Origin: Apiotrichum sp. Y4204
Taxonomy: Eukaryota; Basidiomycota; Tremellomycetes; Trichosporonales; Trichosporonaceae
Length of the DNA: 64,000 nt
Assembly (NCBI GenBank): GCA_025531455.1
Contig: JAMYHL010000067.1
Location: 124,001 to 188,000, forward strand
Direction: 5' to 3'
Numbering within the stretch: the first letter of the stretch is position 1; each line of letters starts with the position of its first letter. Position numbers and translations under genes: made by a program. Positions 34,601 through 43,927 of this stretch are shown here, one piece after another. A model generated the notes under the pieces. It did no database searches, was not told where the DNA came from, and saw only the letters and a program-made list of their open reading frames with translations.

Positions 34601-35977
34601 CAAGACTCTCCTGGTCATCGTACAGCGAGGGCTCATTGAAACCAGGGAGGCGCTCGATAACCTTGTAGAATGCAACCGAGTTGAAGCGAACTGCACGTCA
34701 GCTAAGCAAACTGCAAGCAACGCACCAGAGTTGCCGGTGGCGGGTGTGTTGGATGGGCGCAGGATGCTACGTGGTGTTTGCGCCACCAGGAGGGAGGGGC
34801 GGGCGGGTGTCACCATATCGTCATACGCTCCCAAACGTCCTGGAACTGGCGTGCAAGGTCCTGCTGGAGGAGTTGTCGAGATAGTTCGTGCGGGAGAGGG
34901 GCCAACGGTGTTTGATCGGTCGGGGGTGGTTTGCAGAATGCTGCTGTTGTCTTCCATGTGCAGAGTGTCGTCAATTGACTGCGTAAGGTGCTCGACTTCG
35001 CGCTCGCTGTCAGGCGTTCCCGGCGTCCAGGGGCGATCATGGAACGAGTATGTGCCTGTGCTTCGATCAAGGGGCCGGTTCTTCTCTGGCGTCACGAGGT
35101 GTTGCGGATGGCTGATGTCCGCTCCGTCCTTGCTGATGACGCTTATACTGCTCTTGACCACGGAGAGAGACACAGAGGTGGAAGCACTCGCCTTTCCGAA
35201 TGGGGAGCCTTTTCCCAGTGGCGCAAACATCTTTGCGGACGACGAGTACAACTTCTGGCTGGCCGATCCGGAAACACGAACTGGTGACATAATGTTTTCG
35301 ATAGGGGTAAGAATTCTCTTCTGTGGCGCCGAAGCCGGAATGGGTGATCCATCAGCGGCAAAGCTCGATGGTGAGGCGACAGTGGAGAGGTTGTTGCTTT
35401 TGGTGATAGATGGCGAGACTTCAAACTCTGACGAGCCAGAGGAAAGGTCAAACTGTTTCGACGGCAGCAAGGATACGGGGCGTTCAGGTGTGCCGTCTGG
35501 CGTGGTTGAACTAGCGCTCTGGGGGCTCGTGCGACTTGGAACCGCCGGTGGAGGAGAGGCTGATGGCGATTCAGAGGTCTCATTAGCACTGTGCATGGAC
35601 GCAAAACCAAGAGTGCCAGCAATGCCGCTGGAACGCTCTGGCATCAAGTCGAGTGAAGCTTCAGGAGAGAGTTCAGCAAGAAACTGGCCGCCGGTCAAGT
35701 CGAACCCCGAGTCGTCGTATGAGCGCTCTTTCTTGGGTGAAAAGTCGAACGAGTTGAGAGACTCTGGGACCTTATCAGACACAGCTGGTTGGGTATACGC
35801 ACGAGCAGGGTTCATAAGCTTCGCCTGTTTCCGCTTCTTGCGAATCACGTTCTTGCGTGGGGATCCAAAGGACATGGAGGATGGACTGTCTGTTTGCGAG
35901 TTGAGAATACTCGGTGAGGACGGGGATGGGGAAGCGGCTGTGGCCGGTGATCCAAACAACATCGAAAACGGGGGCAT
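31634..35977 (-). CDS. Large S/P-rich coiled-coil protein, probably cytoskeletal or spindle-associated
   Basis: Three exons, 35977-34726, 34690-32028, 31975-31634, give 1418 aa. The start is the first ATG (MPPFSMLFGSP). Residues 1-~900 are disordered and rich in S, P and T with many SP/TP sites (SPVRVSGSA, TPRSILRPSNTP near 405, SPVLSPR, SPRLGTSPSPR), good CDK/MAPK targets. The TPRSILRPS...VRFNS block is like short motifs in fungal division proteins. From ~915 to ~1385 there is a nearly continuous coiled coil (SLEGQLEGYRGVLTMCQAEL, then RMQEELKSLHRANKTLKAELA, and heptads to TNEREMMNVAINSAQMETELLKRR). A small tandem SDSTQRTV repeat lies near residue 570. Composition fits a spindle pole body, septation or polarity scaffold; I cannot name the orthologue. 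Confidence 0.8.
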
Positions 35978-36584
35978 GGCTGAAGTGGAGGGATGGGGTA
36001 CCCAGAGCGAGGACACGGGCTCTTATAGGTGGGTCCAGTGAGGCCCGGGGCGAGTGGGGTAGAGGACAGAGAGCCGGAATACGGTAATGCGCCTCCTTTA
36101 CTGTGTGTGTACGTACTTGTTGTCGATAACGATGATGGTGGTGTTGATGTTGAAAGTGAATGTTGGAATGGAATCTCCGAGTAGCAAGGACTGCAGGGGA
36201 CTGGGACGAGACAAACACGGCGCAATGCGAGACCGATTTTGGCATGCGAAGTCCCCCAAACCAAACACACCACACACACTATAAAAAATCAGAGAGAAAA
36301 AAGGCAGTCGCGCCGCATGGTGGCTGGCTGGTTGCCACGGTGTACCACTTTTTGTTGTTTGTTGTTGCTGTTCCCTTGGATGCGGTTTAATTAAATATGC
36401 CTCTCCTTTAATTTTGTGTATTTTGTAAGGACATGAGGATGAACTCTTGTGGGGCTCCACATCACAGTCGTGGTTCTCGCACTTTCATGACGACGACGAT
36501 AGTCACGATGGTTCAGAGTGACTGATGACGACGATGGCAAGCCTTCCATTCCCCTTCTTGCACACATATCACACACATCCAATA
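35978..36584. promoter_or_regulatory. Divergent promoter region, coiled-coil gene / UCS chaperone gene
   Basis: About 600 bases separate the two ATGs. Includes T-rich stretches and a TTTAATTAAAT element near 36387. A purine/pyrimidine GTTGTTTGTTGTTG tract is at 36353-36370. No operator can be named. Confidence 0.45.
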
Positions 36585-38831
36585 ATGCCCGCGGTAGTCC
36601 CAGACGACGACCTGAAGGCACTTCTCAAAGAGCTCAGCGCAAAGGATGCCGACGCTACGAAAATTGTGACCGCAGACCGGGTTCGCACGCTGGCTTCCGC
36701 GTGCCTACCGACAGCCAGCACCGAGTTGCAATCCCTCGGTCTCCTCGCGCTATCCAAGGTGGTCGACGTATGCGATCACACAGGGGGAGACAAGGACGAG
36801 AAGGCACAGCGTATCAAGCGTATATTCGACCCCCTCGTCGCAGATGCGGCCGGATCTCTCGAAGCTGCGGCGCAGGACCCTTCGCTGCTCGTGCCGCCGA
36901 CGTACCTCCTCGCGGCACTCGCGCCTCTCGCGGCCGACGGCACTGTCCTCCTTGTCACCCAGCCACTCGGTCTGGACCAGGAGGAGAAAGCATCCGACGT
37001 TGACCCCCTTGGTCTACTGCTCGAGTTTGCCGAGCTGCCATCCGAACTCCAGCCCGCGCTGGCAGCGCTGCTCTCAGCATTGGCAGGCACCAAGGCTGGG
37101 CGGGAAGTGGTCCGCACACGTGCGTTCGAATGGATGTCGGCCGCCGCGCACTCGAACTCCAAGGCAGTTGTCGGAGATACTCAGGTTCTTTGTGCTGTTG
37201 GACTCAGCAAGCTCGGCCGCGAGGAGCCCGTCATAGGCGAGAAGGAGGAGGACCGAGTGGCAAAGGAGCAAGACATGGAGGAGGCCGAGGGGAGGCTTGC
37301 GCGGACATTAGCAGCGCATGTTGTGTCATCGGCTTCAAAGTCAACTGCAACTGCCCTTCTTCCGACCTTGGAAGGACTGAGTGTGCTCTCCACGCGCCCG
37401 TTTATTCGAGACATTCTCGCGGACGACACCCCCTTCCTCAAGGCCCTGATCTCTCTTTCACCTGTGCCGCAGGTCACGGGAGGATCACTTCCTGTGACTC
37501 CACGCTCAAGTATGACGTCTCTCGACGAAACAGCGCTTGCGCCCGTCGATGCTGCGCTATGCTACGGCCTCGCGACAATTATTGCCAATCTCACGGCACG
37601 CAAGGTGGTTCTTTCGGAGCACGACCAGCAAATGGCGCGTCTTAGGCGTATGGCCATTGCTGGGAAGCAGGAGGCAGAGAAGATCGACGAGCACGAGAGC
37701 GACAACGCAGCGCACGCTAGGACAGCCAAGCTTATGGCTGCCGGTGTAGTGGGCGCATTGCCGGGTCTTGTCCGCGCAGAATCTACCCGTGTACGCGAGA
37801 CACTTGGTCATCTCATATGCGATCTCGTCGAGGACAAGGCACAGCGTGCACCGTTCGTCCGTGGTGGTGGATACAAGGTGCTCTCGACGGTTATACGCGA
37901 TCTGAAGGACACGGATGACAAGTTGCCAGCTTGCCAGGCCCTGGCGAAGTTGGTTATTTCGACGCAGCCGCAATCTCTCTTCCCCGCCCCACACCAAGTG
38001 AACGCTCTGAACGCCCTCGGCCCGCTATACCTACTCCTCACGCACCCAAAAGCATCTCTTCTACAGCAATTTGAGTCTCTCATGGCTCTCACAAATCTCG
38101 CCTCGATCAATCCCGAGTTTGGTGCGCGTATCGTTGACGCCAAGGTCGTGCCTCCTGAGCCCGACTCCGAGTTCCGCGGCTCTGGTCGCGAGACCACGGT
38201 AGCGATCATCTCTCGAGTGGAGGAATTGCTACTCGATGACAACACGCTTGTGCGACGCGCCGCCGCCGAACTGGTGTGCAACCTCGTCACGTCGGAGATA
38301 GGATACCAATACTTCACCGGCGAATCGAGCTCAACAACAGATGGGAAGAGCGACACGCGCTCTGCAACGCGGCTTGGCATCCTGCTACTCCTATCCGATG
38401 TCGACGACCTGCCGACCCGTCTCGCCGCGTCCGGTGCTTTGGCGGTCTTGAGCGAGTCTCCAGTCGCGTGCAAAGCTCTCCTCTCCGGCTCGGGAATATC
38501 AACCTCACGCAAACGTTCCGTCTGGGAGCGGATAGCGGACCTTTTTGCGGCCGGAGGCGTCCTTCCGGATCTGGACGAGGAGGAGCCCCTCGAGACCGTC
38601 TCGAGCCTCCCACCAGATGCGGGCCTCGCACACCGTGGCGCCTGCATCGTCGCCAATCTTGCAGAGTACTGCAAGGAGAATGACGAGGAGCAGCTCAAGA
38701 AGGCGCGCGGAGTGCTCGGCGACCGGATCATCACGGCTGCGCGCGCTCTCGTGCCGAAAGAGAAGAGCCCGACGCAGGAGACGTACGGTCTCGTGCAGGC
38801 GCTCGTCGAGGCGCAGAAGGCTCTCAAGTAG
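36585..38831 (+). CDS. UCS-domain myosin chaperone (UNC-45/She4/Rng3/Cro1 family)
   Basis: Uninterrupted ORF of 748 aa. It is an all-helical ARM-type repeat protein without TPRs: LLKELSAKDADATKIVTADRVRTLAS at the start, LLLEFAELPSELQPALAALLSALAGTKAGREVV (~150), LPTLEGLSVLSTRPFIRD (~265), GLATIIANLTARK (~330), GALPGLVRAESTRVRETLGHLICDLVEDKAQR (~415), YLLLTHPKASLLQQFESLMALTNLASIN (~500), LVRRAAAELVCNLVTSE (~570) and RGACIVANLAEY (~690). This order fits the central plus UCS domains of fungal She4/Rng3, which fold and stabilise myosin heads for actomyosin function and cytokinesis. Fungal members lack the TPR domain of animal UNC-45, as here. The start at 36585 is preferred over an in-frame ATG at 36525, because the intervening residues look like leader sequence. 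Confidence 0.88.
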   Translation: MPAVVPDDDLKALLKELSAKDADATKIVTADRVRTLASACLPTASTELQSLGLLALSKVVDVCDHTGGDKDEKAQRIKRIFDPLVADAAGSLEAAAQDPSLLVPPTYLLAALAPLAADGTVLLVTQPLGLDQEEKASDVDPLGLLLEFAELPSELQPALAALLSALAGTKAGREVVRTRAFEWMSAAAHSNSKAVVGDTQVLCAVGLSKLGREEPVIGEKEEDRVAKEQDMEEAEGRLARTLAAHVVSSASKSTATALLPTLEGLSVLSTRPFIRDILADDTPFLKALISLSPVPQVTGGSLPVTPRSSMTSLDETALAPVDAALCYGLATIIANLTARKVVLSEHDQQMARLRRMAIAGKQEAEKIDEHESDNAAHARTAKLMAAGVVGALPGLVRAESTRVRETLGHLICDLVEDKAQRAPFVRGGGYKVLSTVIRDLKDTDDKLPACQALAKLVISTQPQSLFPAPHQVNALNALGPLYLLLTHPKASLLQQFESLMALTNLASINPEFGARIVDAKVVPPEPDSEFRGSGRETTVAIISRVEELLLDDNTLVRRAAAELVCNLVTSEIGYQYFTGESSSTTDGKSDTRSATRLGILLLLSDVDDLPTRLAASGALAVLSESPVACKALLSGSGISTSRKRSVWERIADLFAAGGVLPDLDEEEPLETVSSLPPDAGLAHRGACIVANLAEYCKENDEEQLKKARGVLGDRIITAARALVPKEKSPTQETYGLVQALVEAQKALK

Positions 38832-39162
38832 TTTGCACACATATATTTGGGGGAAGCGCATGGGATTAATGAATGTATTTGTCGTTCTTGTGCACCCTCG
38901 ATTAATGGAAACTGTCGCTTGCGGAAATGCCACTTTGCCATTGTGGGTGGAGGTCATCGGCCGAACCGCGCCGGTGACCGGTGGAGGTCACAACAACGAG
39001 GTTGCTGCCATTCCAGCCGTCTTGTGTGCTTCTGCACTCTTCTCATCCATTGCGCTCACCATCAACGCACTCGGTCCTCGCGAGTTACCTCACCGTGATC
39101 TGCAACTGTGCGCTCGACTCGAGCCAGACTGTTCCAGAGATCAAAACCCTTAACTCCTCAAG
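38832..39162. other. Intergenic region
   Basis: About 330 bases: 3' UTR of the UCS gene and promoter of RAI1. Nothing further recognised. Confidence 0.4.
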
Positions 39163-40545
39163 ATGGCCGCGATCGACTCGCTCCCACTCCCTCCTTCCAA
39201 CCTCCCCGCCCCGCCAGCATACCGGCAGCCGGTGCTGATCGGCACGTACTCGCACCTGCCCAACCGGGAAATCACGCATACGGACCCGGACGCCTCGATG
39301 GCGTACTACCGCCGCGCGCCGGCGGGCGTGGACCTGGGGTACGGGTTTGACCGGCGCGTCGAGCGTGACGAGAACGTGGAAGAACATCTTGATGGGCTGT
39401 GTGAAGGCCTTGCGGAGGCGTGGAGCCGCGAGGAGATGGGCGAGCGCGCAGGAGGGATTGTCACCTGGCGCGGGATGATGACGCGGTGAGTGACGGGCCG
39501 AAAGGTCGCGCTAATGGCAGGATACTCACGGCGCCGTTCGAGACCGAGCCGTGGGAGATGGACTGTATTCCCCTCGCAGGGAGTGTGTATATCGAGCAGT
39601 ATGAGCCGCGCGAGGCGAGGGCCAAGCGGTAGGTATTGGGTGTATTGGTCTGACCGCAGACTCAATGAGTCGTCTCGCTGGGCACTGGCGAGTTACATGG
39701 GGTACGCGTTCGAGAGCTGGTCGACGACGGGGCCGTCGCCGCCGGAGGACGCGTGGGGAGGGGACGTGAATACGAATGTGCAGGTGCGTACACAGCTGGT
39801 ATGCCAGAGCTGACGGCAGTGGTGCAAGTGAGAAACAAAAACTGGAGCTGCGACTCATGACAGTATCGTCCGCTCCGCGATCGGCGATGTCCCGCTTCTG
39901 CTTGGGGGAGAGGTGGATTGTGTTGACGGTATGTCCCGCTGCGAGTGATTTACAGAAGCTGACAGCAGCGCCGCCGGGATCCTCCAATCCCGGCCTGGAC
40001 GCGACGGTTGAGCTCAAGACCAACCGTGTGATTGATAACGAGCGGGCTGATGCGATCTTTCACAAGAAGATGCTGAAGCACTGGGCACAGAGCTTCCTTC
40101 TTGGGGTGCCGGTGGGTGCAACCGCTCGTCTCACAGACACGACTGTTTCTCAAATTGACGGCAGGTCGTCGAGGTCGGCTTCCGGGACGAGTCTCAACTA
40201 ATCTCCACGCGCCGCTTCAAGACCGCCTCGATCCCGGGGATCGTCGCCGCCGCTCCGAAGGGAGCAGCATGGTCGACATCCCCGTGTCTGCACTTCGGAC
40301 ACGCGGTAGCCTCGATGATCGTGCGCAACGCCCTCCCGACAGACCCGCACCCGCCGGGCTCGCCGCCGCGCGACGCGGAAGAGCCTCTGCCCCCAGCGCC
40401 CGTGTTCCGCCTTCGGTTCACGCCGCGCCGAGGCGTGCAGCTCTTTCGCCTGCCGGAGTCTGAAGTCACGCGGCGTGAGGCAGAAAACGGCCGCTGGGGA
40501 GGTGTCCTCACTCCCGAGTATGTACGCTGGCGCATGTCGTGGTGA
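39163..40545 (+). CDS. RAI1: Decapping nuclease Rai1 (DXO family)
   Basis: Seven exons: 39163-39485, 39521-39628, 39660-39783, 39820-39827, 39864-39928, 39969-40111, 40165-40545 (383 aa). Exon 4 is only 8 nt (TGGTGCAA) and is required to keep frame between GDVNTNVQ and IVRSAIGD. Catalytic motifs of the DXO fold are intact: [19 protein letters not shown] (acidic Glu204 and Asp206) and ELKTNR (Glu224, Lys226), followed by [12 protein letters not shown] and [13 protein letters not shown]. The N-terminal [21 protein letters not shown] also matches. Family knowledge: Rai1 removes incomplete or non-canonical caps and in many fungi binds and stabilises the 5'-3' exonuclease Rat1/Xrn2 in the nucleus. 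Confidence 0.93.
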
Positions 40546-40784
40546 ATGGGGATATCCAGGGTATCTATGCACATTATCTATCAGAAGCTCGTGTTTACAA
40601 AGCACATGGTGCCAATATCAAGGGCTGCTCGCTTCGGTATTGAATGTCGACAGTTGTCTGCCAATACTCCACCGCCACCGTCAGTCAGCATCGAAAATCC
40701 CAACAGCCACTGATGACGCCATACCCTGGCACCGCGCGTCCATTCTCCAACTCGAACTTTCGCACCACCCATTCATCCACATAT

Positions 40785-41973
40785 ATGAACGCCTTTCGCT
40801 CGCTCTTCTCGTCCGCCCGCACCGCCATGCCGAAGCAGTACAAGACGCCGCCGCCGCCGACCGTGCCCACCGCCATAAAGGGGAGGGAGGACGCGGTCCC
40901 GGGTGATGGAGGTGGGTCCGGTTCATATGGGGTGTGCTGACGACAGTCGAGGTCGCGACATTCGCCTCTGGGTGCTTCGTGCGTACAAGGAACTGAATAG
41001 CACTGATATCAGTGGGGCACGGAACACCTCTTCTCGAAGTACTTTGGCAACCTTCCGCAGTTTAAGGCTGTGGTTGGGTACACTGGTGGCGCAGTGGAGT
41101 CGCCTTGTGAGTGACGAAGCAAGCGTGATTTCCTGGAGAATGGGATGGGAGAGGAGAGTGAGAGTGAGGAGAGAGACTGGGAGAGCGCCGTTGGGACTGA
41201 GCTGTTGAGCGACGCAGTGGTGGCAACACGGACTGTTGGCGAATGTGCACCAACGAGTGATGTTGCTCCGGCGTCCTGCCGGGCGGAATGGTGGTGGCGA
41301 CCTGATGGCCATCGGTCGTCATACTCTTATTCATCATATGCGACCTCGTACTGACTCCCACAGCCTACCGCCAGGTCTGCACGGGCGCGACGAATCACGC
41401 CGAGGCCGTGCAGCTCACGTATCAGAAGGGCTCGGTGTCGTACGCCGAACTCGTCGAGTTCTTCTACGTGCGTGGCCTGATGTCGTTCACCGAGCTGACA
41501 TGTAGCGTACGCACGACCCCACGACGCTCAACTCACAAGGACCCGACCGTGGCACGCGTGCGTATTCACTTGGGGAGAGGCAAGACTGCGGCTCGAACGG
41601 CGGGCCTGGCAATAATTTCCACTTCGTCGCACCGCTTACACTCAGAGTACCGCTCCGCCATCTACTACCACACGCCCGAGCAGGAGAAGATCGCGAAGGC
41701 CGTTACTTCCGAGGTGCAGGACAAGTAGTGAGTCGATGTGGAGCAGCACTTAGGTCCCTTACGACTTCCTGTTGTGGGGTAGTTTGACTGGAACCTAACT
41801 GGCAGCTTCAAGGACAGGAAGATCGTGACGGAGATCGCGCCCGCCGGCAAGTGGTGGAATGCCGAGGACTACCACCAGCAGTACCGTGAGTGTGGACCGA
41901 GCAATCCAGCTGACAGACAGTCGACAACAACCCTGGTGGGTACGAGTGCCCCACCCACATGATGTACTGGTGA
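40785..41973 (+). CDS. MXR1: Peptide-methionine (S)-S-oxide reductase (MsrA)
   Basis: Eight exons, 40785-40911, 40947-40978, 41013-41106, 41364-41467, 41506-41557, 41646-41727, 41806-41885, 41921-41973, give 207 aa. The active site FASGCFWGTEHLF has the catalytic Cys at about residue 52; the intron falls exactly between Phe and Trp. [30 protein letters not shown], the YRSAIYYH block and the C-terminal WNAEDYHQQYLDNNPGGYECPTH follow the MsrA family, including a near-C-terminal Cys that can act as resolving residue. It reduces methionine-S-sulfoxide in proteins using thioredoxin. The first ~35 residues (MNAFRSLFSSARTA...) are basic and could target mitochondria; a second ATG inside them (MPKQYK) could give a cytosolic form. 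Confidence 0.94.
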
Positions 41974-43927
41974 GGCTTGTAGCTTGTAGTGATCTTGAAC
42001 ATGCACGAGGTGCCCGAAGTTGAGGCGTGCGCACCACGTTGAATACACGAGTGTAGCTAGCTTGCTAGCTTAAAGCTTGCCAGTGCTGGAAGTTGGAAAA
42101 TGCATGTGGGCGGCAAGTATTTCCGTCAGGACCGTACTACTAGTTATTCCCGGCGATGTCGCCGTCATCTCGGCACTTGAACAAGCCATGATTTGTGTAG
42201 GCCGCTAGCTTCCTAGCCTCTAGCTTTCAGACCAGGAGATCAGGAACGGGGCAATGACTCCAAAGTCGTGGTTAAATGTAGTGGCGGGCAGGTTTTTAGC
42301 GCGAGGCACCGGGGTACCGGGACGGGCGATCTCCCTCGCGGTGCATCGCCTGCCTCGCCAGGGGATAGGAGGCACAAGGGTAGGCAAAGGCGCAACTGCT
42401 GCGGGCCGTCGACGGCGGCGCCCACAACATGCAACAAGCAGGGGATGACATTGCGACTGGAATCGATGGGATGCTCCGAAATGGATGGAAGATGCTGGAA
42501 CACGCGCCACTGTGGGGTGCGCACGGACCCGGGGACCACGACATTACACGAGCTCACGAGCTCAACTGGGTGGGTGGATCGATGGATGATATGGGTGGCA
42601 TGGTGGGGGGACAATGGAATACAGACGCCCAGGCCTTGGCGTCCTATCCCGCTGACAGCAAGACGCGTCTCCTTTCTGCTGCCATGTGAGCAGTTGTCTA
42701 CCGTTACGCGGCAAAGCACAACGAAGGGCATGTGGGCAGCGCAGGTATCAATGCTGATTGCAGCGGCAGCTTGGATATAAAGCCGTTCTCTAGCTTGGGT
42801 TACAAGTCGCCTTGATCGGGAGCCGGCGCCACAAGGCTGGCAATCTGGCAAAATGCGGCAGCTGATGCCCAGAGATCCAGAGACAAGGATCCGCCGATGA
42901 CGGCCACTGACGGGGCGGCTTGGACAGCGTTCTTTGTTTGACGCTGTCCGAACGGCCCCTGGCTGGACGGATGCACAGATGGGCACACTTGGCGTGGACA
43001 CGGCTGATCGAAACGGCTGATTGAAAGCAATGCGACTTGGTTGTTTCCCCACGACAAGCCTGACGATGAGGCGTAGAGCATGCAATCATGTGCCCAAAGT
43101 TCGTCGCATACGAGTATTGCAAGCCGAACAAGAGTACAAGATGTACAGTTGTGATGCATAGGATGGAGGCATGGGTTATCAACTGAAACTGGAGGTGCTG
43201 GAGTGATCGCGACCGACCACGCGGTGCTGGCTAAGGTCCGATATAGGAAGCGAGACGGCCTTGACTAGGTCCAAGTCCTTTATCTTGTGTTGCCCGATGC
43301 ATGTGGAGGAGAGGAGGAGACTGGTTGCGGAGCTGATTGCTTGAGACCGAGGTGATAGATCGCATTCCGATGAAAGCTCTCCGTCACGCTGACAACAGTA
43401 GTAGTGGTTGGATGCACGTGCATGATCAAGCATGACACAGTTGTCGCGCGTTGTCGAGGACTGGATCTGGGCCGTCTGGGAGCACAAGCGTCGGCGGCGT
43501 TGGCGGCAACAGAGAGCAACAAGCAACCACTCTGTTGTTGTTCCGTTTGGGGGGGGGGGGGGGAGGGGGTGGGGTCCCCGCCGCCACCCAGAGCTTCCCA
43601 CCCAACCAACCAAAAAAAAAAAATAACCAGGTACGCAAGCCAAAGCGGGCTGCACCACACGGTCACATTATGGGCAAATTCTCCCTCTCCTCGCCCTTGG
43701 ACGGGCAGAGCTCGGTACCGTCGCCGCTTGCACCCACGCCCACACCAACCTCTCCCCCCCTCTCCCACCTCCATCTCTTGTCTCTCCCCCCACATCATCC
43801 TCCTCGTTAACATCATCCTCATCCTCACCTCGCAGCGTCTAGCACCCAGCACCGACAGCAGCGACAGAGTTATACGCCACCACCGGCTCGCCTTTACACC
43901 CAACCTTCCACCCCAACCCCTGTGCCC
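41974..43927. other. Intergenic region with homopolymer tracts and CT-rich leader
   Basis: Almost 2 kb without a supportable gene. It contains a 15-G run at 43549-43563, followed by further short G-runs, and an A-run near 43611-43623. A long C/T-rich stretch at about 43730-43920 leads into the F-box gene and is probably its 5' UTR. The 281-codon minus frame at 42240-43085 has no coding character. Confidence 0.45.
43549..43575 (+). repeat. Poly-G tract with adjacent G-runs
   Basis: Fifteen G followed by A, five G, T and four G, so four G-runs are available for a G-quadruplex on the plus strand. It lies about 350 bases upstream of the F-box gene. Confidence 0.9.

Noticed and set aside
34389..36041. 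550-codon plus-strand open frame opposite the coiled-coil gene
   Set aside because: Antisense shadow of exon 1 of the minus-strand gene; no independent coding signal.
42240..43085. 281-codon open frame on the minus strand in the large intergenic region
   Set aside because: Composition looks random (many Cys, Arg, Ser), no domain or conserved block and no ATG-led context that I trust.
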